A DNA stretch of 64,000 nt from NCBI GenBank assembly GCA_963754305.1, contig CAVWFR010000048.1, positions 88,372 to 152,371 of the forward strand, written 5' to 3'. The stretch comes from DATEDA01 sp963754305 (GTDB taxonomy: Bacteria > Pseudomonadota > Gammaproteobacteria > Burkholderiales > SG8-39). Both the position numbers and the translations under genes were made by a program. Below, in pieces: positions 26,267-35,501 of this stretch (position 1 is its first letter; each line of letters starts with the position of its first letter). Under the pieces are notes generated by a model, which was not told the DNA's origin, did no database searches, and saw only the letters and a list, made by a program, of their open reading frames with translations.

Positions 26267-27757
26267 TCACGTGGCAAGCAACTTGATGATCGGACGCTTG
26301 CCGGACTTTTCAAGCGGAATCTCATCCACCGTATTCACCGTAACGCTCACGCCTTGACCTAGAAGTTGAACCATGTCTTTCTGTAAGCGCTCGCGGTGGC
26401 CTTCATCGAAACCGCCGGCGGGCACCACCAGCAAGCGCATCCGATCGGGCGCCTCGACTGAAAGCTGGTAGTGCCGCACGACATCCACATAGTTATGGGA
26501 AACAAAAAGATATTGTCCAAGGCTGACGGGGTTGATCATCTTGCCTGAGGGAGTGTTCAAACACTCTTGCGAACGTCCCTCGAGTTCTTCGATCAGCGGA
26601 AACCCGCGACCGCAGCTGCAGGGCGTGGCACCCGCCACCGCCAGATCACCTGTTTCATACCGGATGAAAGGCATCGCGTAGTTATGGAGATTCGTCAGCA
26701 CGAGACGCCCTGACTCTCCGGGCGCAGCCGGCGTACCGCCTTCGCGCACTATCTCCCAGGCCACCAGCTCCGTATTGACGTGGAAGCGATCCGGCGATTG
26801 GTGGCAGCTTTGAGCGCACCAGAACTTGAACTCACGCTGACCATAGCGGTTGATGATCGAAGTACGAAAATACTCTTCAATGAGCCGCCGGCGTTCAAGC
26901 GTCAAGGTCTCCGCGATCGTGATCACGCCACCGAGCGGGCGACTCAGGCGGAGGTCGCGGTGCAGCAGCTCAGCGGCGAGAGTGGCGAGCGTGGACGTGT
27001 AACCGAGGATGTACTTCGGCCGGAAGCTTTCGATGCAGCGGTAGATATCCTCAGCGCGCTCTCCGTCCACGTCGAACAGGGAGAACCGCCTCTGGGTCCA
27101 CGATTCATACTTTGCCTGCAATCGGGAGTGCATCGTATAGCGGAGCCGGCGAAAGAGCGGCGTATCTCTCGGAAGGGGGGGGGTGTCGGCGGGCGGCGCC
27201 ATGATTCGTACATACCGGTCGAGCGGGTTGAAGCCGAAGCAGGAATCGTAGTAGAGGTGACTGGCAGACACCAGCGGCATCATCCGGCGGTCGAGGTAGA
27301 ACTTGAACGGCTCGCCCGTCGAGCCGGAGGTCGTCCACGCGAGCCGGCGATCGGCCGGGATATTAGCCGCCAAAAAGTCTTCCAATGGTCGCTCTCTGAA
27401 GACGGCTTTGCTGACTATCGGAAGCTCTCGCAGGTCAGGGATGGTCCGCGATTGAGATGGGGACGGGCGGAGACGACGATAAATCTCGCGGTAGAACGGA
27501 ACGTTCTCAACAGCGTGCTCTAACAGCTGACGCAGTCGAACCTCCGTCCGCGCTCGCAGCTCATCAGCTGGCAGCCACTGCGCTTGCTGCATCTCGGCGA
27601 GGGCGCCCGTGAGGCGGCGTCCCACCAACGCGCTTGCGGTCTTGAGGGCGAGTTCCACGAACAGGGCGCGTGGGCCGCGATATGACTTCGGCATCGAGAC
27701 CGCTGGCTCGTGGCGATTGATGGCCCGTCTACCTTCTGTGTACATGCCTGGCTCCAA
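26267..27757 (-). CDS. phenylacetate-CoA ligase/CapK-like AMP-forming enzyme
   Basis: 496 residues (an internal ATG at 27694, MPKSYRGPRAL, is an alternative start). The adenylating core has WTTSGSTGEPFKFYLD (P-loop-like), YTSTLATLAAEL, INRYGQREF and FIRYETGDLAV, with a CSCGRGFP insertion typical of the PaaK/CapK group. The C-terminal subdomain ends VDEIPLEKSGKRPII with the catalytic Lys. Relatives in capsule and O-antigen loci are thought to activate acids for attachment to sugars; the substrate is unknown here. It is full length. Confidence 0.85.
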   Translation of the reverse strand: MEPGMYTEGRRAINRHEPAVSMPKSYRGPRALFVELALKTASALVGRRLTGALAEMQQAQWLPADELRARTEVRLRQLLEHAVENVPFYREIYRRLRPSPSQSRTIPDLRELPIVSKAVFRERPLEDFLAANIPADRRLAWTTSGSTGEPFKFYLDRRMMPLVSASHLYYDSCFGFNPLDRYVRIMAPPADTPPLPRDTPLFRRLRYTMHSRLQAKYESWTQRRFSLFDVDGERAEDIYRCIESFRPKYILGYTSTLATLAAELLHRDLRLSRPLGGVITIAETLTLERRRLIEEYFRTSIINRYGQREFKFWCAQSCHQSPDRFHVNTELVAWEIVREGGTPAAPGESGRLVLTNLHNYAMPFIRYETGDLAVAGATPCSCGRGFPLIEELEGRSQECLNTPSGKMINPVSLGQYLFVSHNYVDVVRHYQLSVEAPDRMRLLVVPAGGFDEGHRERLQKDMVQLLGQGVSVTVNTVDEIPLEKSGKRPIIKLLAT

Positions 27758-27778
27758 TTGAGGTGTCCCGCCTAAATC

Positions 27779-28069
27779 TCAGAGCTCACACAGCATTGCC
27801 CAGATGCGGTAGATCCTAGCAAAATGGCCGAGCCGATTGCGGCGCAGTGCGCTGACCAAATCTAGTGCAAACGTGCTAAGTGACGTTACAAAGGCGGCGG
27901 AGCTTTTCGGGCGTCCACGCTCCCAGACGTCGTCGAGCGTTCGACCTAGCGGTTGGGCGTAGTCAAAGATCCGAATACCGCGCACGTACAGAACGCTCGT
28001 TATCCCCTGCGCGTAGCACGCCACAGGCAATGCGCCCGTGATCGCTGCAGGACAACACGCCCAGCGCAA
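27779..28069 (-). CDS. hypothetical protein, probable C-terminal remnant
   Basis: 96 residues, unrecognised. Only the last ~75 residues (VLYVRGIRIFDYAQPLG, then ALDLVSALRRNRLGHFARIY) look protein-like; the first part is Cys/Ala-rich and may not be coding. It sits 21 bases upstream of the CapK-like gene on the same strand, so it could be the tail of a truncated gene formerly in the operon. Confidence 0.35.
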   Translation of the reverse strand: MRWACCPAAITGALPVACYAQGITSVLYVRGIRIFDYAQPLGRTLDDVWERGRPKSSAAFVTSLSTFALDLVSALRRNRLGHFARIYRIWAMLCEL

Positions 28070-28149
28070 TCTCTGCCGGCCTTAGGTAAACACGCAAACC
28101 TCAATAGAGGGCTCTCGTCGAAATGGAGGCGGCGCGCTATGCGAGGGCA

Positions 28150-29380
28150 TTATCGTTTTGCCGGGAGCGCGCGCCCCGCCCAGGTGCTGATGATTCCGCT
28201 AGGCGACACGAGCCGCACCCGCGCGTTTCCACGGTCGGTGACAAGAACTGAGCCGTCTGGGCGAATCCAGAGACTCTCGGGATCGTTTACCTGGGCGTGT
28301 AGAACGGCGAGTCCGTCTCCCGAAAAGCCTGGTCCGCGGCCCCCGATCAGCGTGCGGATGCTCCCGTCCGGTTCGACGATGCGGATAGCGTGGTTATGTT
28401 CATCGCCGATGTACAGCCGTCCGTTGACGTCGAGCGCGAGGGCCTGCGGTGTATCAAACTTGGCGCTCTGCGCGGGTCCCCCATCGCCGTCGTATCCGCG
28501 TTCTCCCGATCCGGCGAGCGTGGTGATCGTCCCATCGCGTCCAACTTTTCTGATCCGGTGATTCTCGCTGTCGGCAATGAGCAGGTTGTCTTCCCGGTCG
28601 ATGAGGAGGCCCCATGGAGTATTCAATCGTGCCTCGGTGGCCAGCCCGCCGTCTCCGCTGAATCCTGCCACACCTGATCCCGCGACGGTCGTGATCATTC
28701 CGTTCCGGTCAACCTTGCGAATGCGGTGATTGTAGACGTCGGCGATGTAGAGATTTCCCTGCGAATCCAGCCGAACGTCATGAGGCGTGTCCAGCGCTAG
28801 CATCGATCGCCGGGCCGCCGTCGCCCCCGTACCCGTGTGCCCCGTTGCCCGCGTACACGGTCCGCCAGCCGTCCGGCGTAATCTTGAATATGACGCTGCG
28901 CCACGAATCGGCGAGGAGAACGTTGCTATCCCGATCGACAACCAGCCCTTCGGGCGAAAGAAGATTCGCCTCAAGCGCCCTCACCCTTGCTGGGATGAAC
29001 TCTGTCGAGATATGGGAAGGATTTTCGGATCCGGCGATGATCGTCGCCTTGCGTGAGGGGTCGATCTTCCACAGGGAGCGGCCTCGCCTCGTCGAGACAT
29101 AGACGTTACCGGCGCTGTCTTCGCCGATGCCCATCGGGCTCTCGAGCAGAGCGTCCGTCGCGTGCCCGCCGCTTCCGAGGTCAGAAGCCTCGCGCCAACC
29201 CCACCGCCACTTCGAATACGCCAAGTAAAGTTCGGTGAAGGGTCCGAAGCGCTTCACTGCTTCTTTCACGGCTGGAACAAATATGAGCGCCGCGGTCAGC
29301 AAAATGACAGCAGCGAATGGCGCTGATCGCCGAGCGATTCCCAAAAGAGGAGGCGCGCGACTGCGCAAACCTATTGGCAT
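28150..29380 (-). pseudogene. membrane-anchored NHL-repeat protein with a frameshift
   Basis: The N-terminal part (29380 to about 28797) has one transmembrane anchor (FAAVILLTAALIFVPAV) then NHL blades. The remainder (28797-28150) continues in another frame with further blades (DSQGNLYIADVYNHRIRKVD, DREDNLLIADSENHRIRKVG). About six NHL units form a beta-propeller outside the cytoplasm. The junction at GATGCTAGCGCTGGACACG reads correctly if one G is removed (ASLDTPHD), so the break is a single-base event: real or a sequencing error. Such proteins occur in exopolysaccharide loci; function unknown. Confidence 0.8.
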
Positions 29381-29469
29381 ACTTTGACTTGCGCTGGGGT
29401 ATTCTCTTAGCGTAGGTCCGATGTAGCGGTACTCGCTACATACTCACGGACGGCTGAGCCGAAGCTTCA

Positions 29470-31404
29470 TCATATCGACGCGCCGATCTCCCGGTCGAAC
29501 GATTTCGCGCCGTTGGAGGCCGAATCGCGGCCAACGGCGGAATGCTGCCCAGCGTCGCGGCGCCAGAGCTCAAATTGCGCGAGGTCGAATAATTTACTTC
29601 CGATGCCGAGGGCTTTATTGCTCCTGAATTGCTCGGCGTCGCGCAAGATCCGCGGAGCGTCATAAATTCCACATTCGAGGAAGCTTCGACTAGTGAGGAT
29701 GTCCATGATCGGGGTGAACAAGGGCCCGCTGCACCAGGTGTCGACCGGCGCCGGGAAGCCCATCTTATCGAGGCGAGTGCGAACGGGCTCCGGCAGAATT
29801 CCGCGCATTGATTCACGAAGCACATGCTTGTTCCAAAGACCACGTACCTTCCACTCAGCAGGCAGCGAGAAAGCGAGCTGAACGAGCGTGTGGTCGAGAA
29901 AAGGCACGCGAGCTTCGACCGAATGTGCCATGGAGTTTCGATCCTCTACTCGAAGATAAAGAGGCAGTGGCGACTGGCTGACCGAGCTGCGCAGCGACTC
30001 GTGCAATGAACGTGGCGCCGGGAGAAACTTGGTAGTCCGATCGACGAATTCCTTCTCGAACCATCCAAGCGCGTCTTGGCGCTTTCTTTGGCGCATTGCG
30101 GACATCCACGCATAGCCTGGAAGCGCGGCAACCGGCCGCGTCAGCAACCAACTGACATGCTGCCATACTAGACGTCGAGCATCGTGCCCATGCCCCTTCG
30201 CATACGCTGTGATCTCCTTGATCGCGGCTGCGAAGCGCCCACCGATCAGAAGCTCGCGCCAGTAGTCAACGAAGTAGCTGCCATATCCGGCGAGCGTCTC
30301 GTCTGAGCCCTGTCCGTTGAGTGCAACCTTGATCCCCTTCATTTTCATTGAACGATTCAGGGCGTACCCGATGAGCGCTGTCATTGAATGGACTGGCTCG
30401 TCCTGGTAATACAGAAGCTCCGGCACCATTTTCCAAAGCTGTTGCGGCGTCTCGGTTAGAGGCTCTACGGCCGTACCCGTCTGATCGACCACGGATCGCA
30501 CAAACCGACGCTCGTCGTGCTCCGGGCTAAAGAAACAGAACGCCTGCAGCCCCCTTGGCGCGATCCCTCCATGATCAGCCGCGGTGCATAGGATCGCGGT
30601 CGAGTCGAGACCGCCAGACAGCTGTACTCCGATCGGCACGTCGCTGCGCAGATGCAATTCGACGGAGCGTCTGAACTTGGCGAGAAAATCGGCGACCGGC
30701 ATGACGACGTCTCTGCACGGTTCTTCCGGCAGCTTCCAGTAGATCCATTCCGTCCAGCGCCCGTTCGGTGCGAGCTCAAACGCGGTAGCGGGCGCGACTC
30801 GTCGAACACCAGCGAAAAACGTATCGTGGGACTCGTCCAGGCGCCCCTCGACGAGGAAATCCGCGACGACCGTCCAATTCGGTTCCGGCCGTTTGCCCAG
30901 CGCTGCGCGAATGCCTTTGATCTCGGACGCAAGCAGTATGAGGTTGCCGTGGCGGGCGACGTGGAGCGGTTTGATACCGAAACGATCACGAGATCCGAAG
31001 ATTGTTCGCGAGCGCACGTCGTAGACGATAAAGGACCACATGCCGCTCAGCCTATGGAGGCAATCTCGGCCCCACTGTCGGTACGCGTTGAGCAACACTT
31101 CGGTATCGCCCGTGGAGCGAAACCTGTGGCCGAGACACCTCAGCTCCTCGCGTAGCTCTACATAGTTGTAGATCTCGCCGTTGAACACGATCACTGTGCC
31201 GCCGTCCTCCGACAGCATCGGTTGATGGCCCGTCTCGGAGAGGTCGAGGATCGCGAGTCGACGAAAGCCCAGGGCAACGGCGCCATCGGCATAGTAGCCT
31301 TCGTCGTCTGGTCCGCGATGAACCATGCTGCGGTTCATCCGGCGCACCGTCTCCGGATCGATCGGCGACCCGTCCAGGCTTACGACACATACGAGTCCGC
31401 ACAT
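29470..31404 (-). CDS. asnB: asparagine synthetase (glutamine-hydrolysing)
   Basis: 644 residues. The N-terminal class II glutaminase has Cys2 (MCGLVCVVSLDG), HRGPDDEGYY and FNGEIYNYVELRE. The synthetase domain has PP-loop QLSGGLDSTAILC and, later, GQGSDETLAGYG. It transfers ammonia from glutamine to an activated carboxylate. In glycan clusters, members of this family often amidate sugar acids rather than aspartate, and the position beside an SGNH hydrolase and flippase favours that (inference). It starts 8 bases after the upstream gene on the same strand, so they form an operon. Confidence 0.9.
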   Translation of the reverse strand: MCGLVCVVSLDGSPIDPETVRRMNRSMVHRGPDDEGYYADGAVALGFRRLAILDLSETGHQPMLSEDGGTVIVFNGEIYNYVELREELRCLGHRFRSTGDTEVLLNAYRQWGRDCLHRLSGMWSFIVYDVRSRTIFGSRDRFGIKPLHVARHGNLILLASEIKGIRAALGKRPEPNWTVVADFLVEGRLDESHDTFFAGVRRVAPATAFELAPNGRWTEWIYWKLPEEPCRDVVMPVADFLAKFRRSVELHLRSDVPIGVQLSGGLDSTAILCTAADHGGIAPRGLQAFCFFSPEHDERRFVRSVVDQTGTAVEPLTETPQQLWKMVPELLYYQDEPVHSMTALIGYALNRSMKMKGIKVALNGQGSDETLAGYGSYFVDYWRELLIGGRFAAAIKEITAYAKGHGHDARRLVWQHVSWLLTRPVAALPGYAWMSAMRQRKRQDALGWFEKEFVDRTTKFLPAPRSLHESLRSSVSQSPLPLYLRVEDRNSMAHSVEARVPFLDHTLVQLAFSLPAEWKVRGLWNKHVLRESMRGILPEPVRTRLDKMGFPAPVDTWCSGPLFTPIMDILTSRSFLECGIYDAPRILRDAEQFRSNKALGIGSKLFDLAQFELWRRDAGQHSAVGRDSASNGAKSFDREIGASI

Positions 31405-31411
31405 GCTGGAA

Positions 31412-32863
31412 TCACCTCGACGGCGGTGCGATCCGTGCGCTAATCCACTGCGACACTGTTCGGGCCAGCACCTCGTGCCCCCGAATACCTAGATGCTCGT
31501 CTCCTGGAAAGTACAGATCCCGGTTGTCCTTGATCGCCTCGGCGCGCAGGACCGGGAACATGTCCACATACGAGCATCCCACCTTGACACAGAGTTCCGC
31601 CATGCTTTCGCCGAAGTTCGCGGTGCCGTAAGCATCCGCCCGAGGCAGATAGCGATCGCGAGCGGGCGCTTCACTGAAAGAAATGAACGGCTCGAGCACG
31701 TGCAGCATCGTGGGGATGAATAGGACGAGCAACTCTATTCCGAGAGACTCGCATAGCTGATGGCCGGCCTCCACTGCCTTCTGAGTCTCGGCAAGGCCGA
31801 TTGGGTCCTTCAACGGTGCGTCAGGATGATATCCGTACCGAAGGAACAGGGGCCGGACTGTGCCGTCGAGGTATGTCAGCTGCGCTGGTGGTGGGCTGGA
31901 GCTGCCCCGAACCGTACCGGAGAGCAAGCGGGTGATCAGGGAGCGCTCGAGGTATCGATATTTAAGGGACGTCTCCGGCGCGGGATTCTCCTTCCACTTG
32001 GTGAAACCTCGTGCGTCGATGAGGTCGTTGCCTTCGAAGAGCTGCCAAACGACGTAACGGGGGCGGTACTTCAGGCCGTACCGGCGAAGGACGATCAGCT
32101 CCTGCTGGGGCCCGTAAGCGCCGCGCCCGAGATTCACGGCCTCGAGCCCCGAGGCGGCAGCTACTCGCTGTACAAAGGTGTGCTCCTCGGCGACTTGCGA
32201 CCCCTCCGTATACGAATCCCCGATAAATACGATGTCCGCCCGCCGCAATCCAGGCGGATTGCGAAATCCGTTCTCGTCCGTCCGATAGTGGACGTATCTA
32301 TCTTCTTGGTACGCGCGATTTTGCTGCACCAGCGACGGGGCCTCTCTGTTCATGGGATCACCGTGCCAGGAGATCCACGGCTTGCGTACGAAGCCGAGCT
32401 CGCTGTCCGCGACGCTATGTTGGCGCGAGATGTCTGCCTGGTCCAACCAGAAATTGGACTGCCATACGCCGAGATACCCGAGCGTGTACGCTAAATCGAG
32501 GCCGAAAAGCGCCGTGACGGTGGCCAGAGACAGTACCGTCAATCGCAGCGCAAGCGGACGGCGGTACCGTTTCGGGCTCAGCATGATCGCCGTTATCGAT
32601 AACGTGGCAAAGCCGAGCGGAATCCCCACGTAGATCTCACGCCATCCGTAATAACCCCAAAGATAAGGACCGCTGGGTCGAAATAGAGGTACTACCCAGG
32701 TGTGGACGAACGCTGCCCAGAGCGCTATCAGCGCGAACCCCCATAGCAGTACCGGCAACCAAGACCTTCGCCGCCCGCTGACCGCTGTACCGAGGAGGGA
32801 TGCATTCGGTCTTGGCATTTGTGAGTTCATCCCGAGATCACTGGTGATACGACGACGACACAC
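31412..32863 (-). CDS. membrane-anchored SGNH/GDSL hydrolase-family protein
   Basis: About 483 residues (an internal ATG at 32830, MNSQMPRPN, is a likely alternative start). Three or four transmembrane helices occupy the first ~150 residues. They are followed by a periplasmic SGNH fold with the Ser block VFIGDSYTEGS, the Gly/Asn region AYGPQQEL and LFEGNDLIDARG, and the Asp-His block PGDEHLGIRGHEVL. Such proteins add or remove O-acetyl groups on exported polysaccharides. It is directly followed by asnB. Confidence 0.85.
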   Translation of the reverse strand: MCRRRITSDLGMNSQMPRPNASLLGTAVSGRRRSWLPVLLWGFALIALWAAFVHTWVVPLFRPSGPYLWGYYGWREIYVGIPLGFATLSITAIMLSPKRYRRPLALRLTVLSLATVTALFGLDLAYTLGYLGVWQSNFWLDQADISRQHSVADSELGFVRKPWISWHGDPMNREAPSLVQQNRAYQEDRYVHYRTDENGFRNPPGLRRADIVFIGDSYTEGSQVAEEHTFVQRVAAASGLEAVNLGRGAYGPQQELIVLRRYGLKYRPRYVVWQLFEGNDLIDARGFTKWKENPAPETSLKYRYLERSLITRLLSGTVRGSSSPPPAQLTYLDGTVRPLFLRYGYHPDAPLKDPIGLAETQKAVEAGHQLCESLGIELLVLFIPTMLHVLEPFISFSEAPARDRYLPRADAYGTANFGESMAELCVKVGCSYVDMFPVLRAEAIKDNRDLYFPGDEHLGIRGHEVLARTVSQWISARIAPPSR

Positions 32864-32952
32864 GTCTCGGGAGCGTCAGTGTCATGCGCCCGCTTCGATT
32901 GCCAGTTCGCGCTTATGCGTGAGTGCGTACTGTCTGTCTGCCATCACACTGA

Positions 32953-33060
32953 TCAGAACAAGGGACGGTTGAACGGAGCTACAGCGGTATTGCCGAGCAC
33001 GAGCAGCCCGCCGAGCAGCAAGAGCACGATCACCATCGGAATGAAACCACGACTTCTTGA
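32953..33060 (-). pseudogene. DUF5989-type small membrane protein remnant
   Basis: The minus strand reads RSRGFIPMVIVLLLLGGLLV, then VLGNTAVAPFNRPLF and stop. This matches the one-helix C-terminal half of DUF5989 proteins, which usually sit beside carbamoyltransferase and SxtJ genes in glycan loci. The N-terminal half is out of frame. A carbamoyltransferase stub lies 1.8 kb upstream on the same strand, which supports the identification. Confidence 0.55.
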
Positions 33061-33457
33061 GCATCGCTACCGCGAAACGCCGGAGGGTCATAGCGAGTCG
33101 GGCTCCCGGATGTGCTGAAAGCATGCAAGCCGCTCAATGCTCACTCTCTTTGCCGCTCCTATTACAGTGGAAGCAATAACCCAGATTCCGACCGAGAAGT
33201 CAGGCACGCACGGACATACGGAAAAGGGAGAATCGCTTGTCCGCACCAAAGCGTGTAGGGTACGAGGCGCATTCAAGTCAGCTCCTTCCGCGGTCAGCTA
33301 CCATAGACCTTGATTTCAGGTTCAAAAAGGGCGTGGAGACCGGGTAAGGTTTCCCGTTCATCATCAATACTCCGGTTCCAGCGCGGGACCTACCGTGATC
33401 CCATCAACGATGGTCGCCCGTCCGAACAAACCCGCGATTCCACGCAAGGTACTTCTC
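33061..33457. other. intergenic region, possible decayed membrane-protein gene
   Basis: No recognisable gene. A minus-strand frame (33088-33276) has a hydrophobic stretch (FSVGIWVIASTVIGAA) and could be the remains of the SxtJ-type gene normally next to DUF5989, but the similarity is too weak to claim. Confidence 0.4.
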
Positions 33458-34774
33458 CTACACAGCGATCTGACGCACAAGGCGAGCGGGCCGCAATTCG
33501 ATCGCTACGAGAACAGCGAGCGCAACCAACACCAGGGCGCTCCCCCCCAACTGCGCCACGGCCGCGCCTAAAGCTCCTTCGGCGGGCACTAGGAGGAACC
33601 CTAAGATGCCGATCGAAACCACCCGCAGCGCTATGCTCAACAATACGAGATGTGGTCGCAGCAGATATTGACACGCAGCGCTGAGCGGACACTGCAGGAT
33701 AAGCATCAGCATAGAGCCAGCTAACCAGTAAAAGAGGGGTTTCGTCGCTAGAAGCTCGGGCCGGATAAACCAGGGCAGCACGGCTGCGATGGCGAGTATC
33801 ACCGGCACGCAGGCGATCGCAATCGCGAATGCGGCCGCGAGGGATAGTGCCAAGAATCTGGGCAGAGACTTCCGATTCTCAATACTCACCATTCGCGGGA
33901 AGATGTAATCAAAGAACGCGGTGCTGACGGCTATGAAAGCAAAGCTGAGCGTTAGGGCCAGCCCATAAAGGCCACCATGCGCCTGCTGGCCGAGCAGCGT
34001 CAGAAGAAAGAGTCCCTGATACAGGCTCAATACGGCAAGCAGGTCCGCGATTCCCAGCGATAGCGAGTATCTGAGCAAGCGCCACAAGAGCGAGCGCTCA
34101 GGGCGGAAGCGCCTTCGATGCGTCAAGACGAAGGTCTGCGCCAATCCACAGAGCAGACTAGCGAGGGGATAACTCACAAACGCGATGAGCGGGTACTGGG
34201 GGAACAGGAGGAGCGGCGGCACTGTCAGCCCGAGCCGCACCAAGCCTGTGCTTGCCTGCACGGAAGCTGCGGCGCGGTATTCCAGCCGTGCTAACCGATA
34301 GCCGTAGACATAGTCGATTAGCGCTGTTCCGAAACTGCCACCCACGACCGAGGCAACAGCCCAGCCCCAAAACTCCGACGCTACAAATGGGGACAATCCC
34401 ACCCCGACCACGAGCGAACCCAGGACTAGGACGCTCGTGGCGACCAGTATTACGGCGAGTCCGGCCTGGACCACCTGCCGGGACCGATCACGCAGCTCGG
34501 GCAGTGCACACAGGCGGATCATTCCGCGGTCCATCCCGAGCATCAGCACACGGCTGACAAGCAGCTGCGCACCGATCGTAGTCACCAGTAGGCCATAGAT
34601 AGCGAGCTCCAGGTGATAGGCCAGCAGCAACTGCAAGGCGGCGTTGGTGCCCACAAGCGCCATCCTCCCAGCGAACACCCAGCCAAGCCCAGCCCCCTGC
34701 TGCCGCGCACGGGACCATAAAGCGCGTGACTCAGGCGTCGCGTTGGGTGTGGCAGCGGCGGGAGGCGAATTCAT
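33458..34774 (-). CDS. Wzx-type polysaccharide flippase
   Basis: 438 residues from ATG 34774. Twelve or more hydrophobic helices, with the N-terminal GLGWVFAGRMALVGTNAALQ resembling MATE/MVF-type O-antigen flippases (RfbX/Wzx). It would translocate lipid-linked glycan across the inner membrane. It is complete, while a decayed copy of the same family lies immediately upstream (35091-35460) with a carbamoyltransferase stub in between. Confidence 0.85.
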   Translation of the reverse strand: MNSPPAAATPNATPESRALWSRARQQGAGLGWVFAGRMALVGTNAALQLLLAYHLELAIYGLLVTTIGAQLLVSRVLMLGMDRGMIRLCALPELRDRSRQVVQAGLAVILVATSVLVLGSLVVGVGLSPFVASEFWGWAVASVVGGSFGTALIDYVYGYRLARLEYRAAASVQASTGLVRLGLTVPPLLLFPQYPLIAFVSYPLASLLCGLAQTFVLTHRRRFRPERSLLWRLLRYSLSLGIADLLAVLSLYQGLFLLTLLGQQAHGGLYGLALTLSFAFIAVSTAFFDYIFPRMVSIENRKSLPRFLALSLAAAFAIAIACVPVILAIAAVLPWFIRPELLATKPLFYWLAGSMLMLILQCPLSAACQYLLRPHLVLLSIALRVVSIGILGFLLVPAEGALGAAVAQLGGSALVLVALAVLVAIELRPARLVRQIAV

Positions 34775-34806
34775 TAGTTCAGTCGAGTTCGAATTGCGCG
34801 AGGTGT

Positions 34807-35090
34807 TCAGCAAAAACCTGCGACCTCGGCTTGCTCGCCCTTGAGTAGGAGGTGGTTTCCAAGGACCAGCGCGTCGATGTGGAACATGAAGCACCGATGT
34901 GCGTCCTCAGGCGTACAGACGATCGGCTCACCGCGAGCGTCGAAGCTGGTGTTGACGATCACCGGACATCCTGTTAACTCGTAGAAACGTTGCATCAGGG
35001 CGTGGGACAATCCGTGCCGCTCCGCGTCCACGGTCTGTATTCGCGCTCTGTAGTCAATATGCGTCACCGCCGGGATGCTACTGCGCGGCA
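34807..35090 (-). pseudogene. carbamoyltransferase, C-terminal fragment
   Basis: The minus strand encodes the C-terminal end of a NodU/CmcH-type carbamoyltransferase: PAVTHIDYRARIQTV, CPVIVNTSFDARGEPIVCTP and CFMFHIDALVLGNHLLLK. The N-terminal ~85% is missing. It ends 32 bases before the intact flippase gene. Fused at its 5' border to remains of another flippase gene, so it marks a recombination joint. Confidence 0.8.
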
Positions 35091-35460
35091 CGGCATCGGC
35101 GATGTCGCGATCTCGTTCGGGACCCACGGCAGCAGGGTTCCTCGGCCGAGCACCCAGGACGAGATGCCGACACCGAGCAGCAGAATCCTGAGGCCGGCCT
35201 GGACGACCGCCTGCGATCTTTCGCGCCACGCCGGGATCGTCCGAAGGCGAATCATGCCGCCGTGTACGCAGCCATTTGCTATCCGGCTCACCAAAAATTG
35301 TGCGCCCATGGTCGTAACCAACGATCACAGAGCGTGAGATCGACCTGGTAGGCGAGCAAGAACTGAAGTGCGGCGTGGGTACCTATCAACGCGATCTTTC
35401 CGGCCGAGACCCAGGCGAACTGCCTCTTGCTCGCGCACCCCGGACGACAATACGCGACAC
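35091..35460 (-). pseudogene. flippase N-terminal remnant, related to the intact flippase
   Basis: Two frames together give WVSAGKIALIGTHAALQFLL and TTMGAQFLVSRIANGC, GGMIRLRTIPAWRERSQAVV, each matching the N-terminal third of the intact flippase 0.7 kb away at roughly 50-60% by eye. A frameshift near 35310 and loss of the C-terminal two thirds make it non-functional. Confidence 0.7.
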
Positions 35461-35501
35461 TCGAGCGCCGGCTCGGGCGCAACCGCAATCGGCCGTTAGG
35501 A

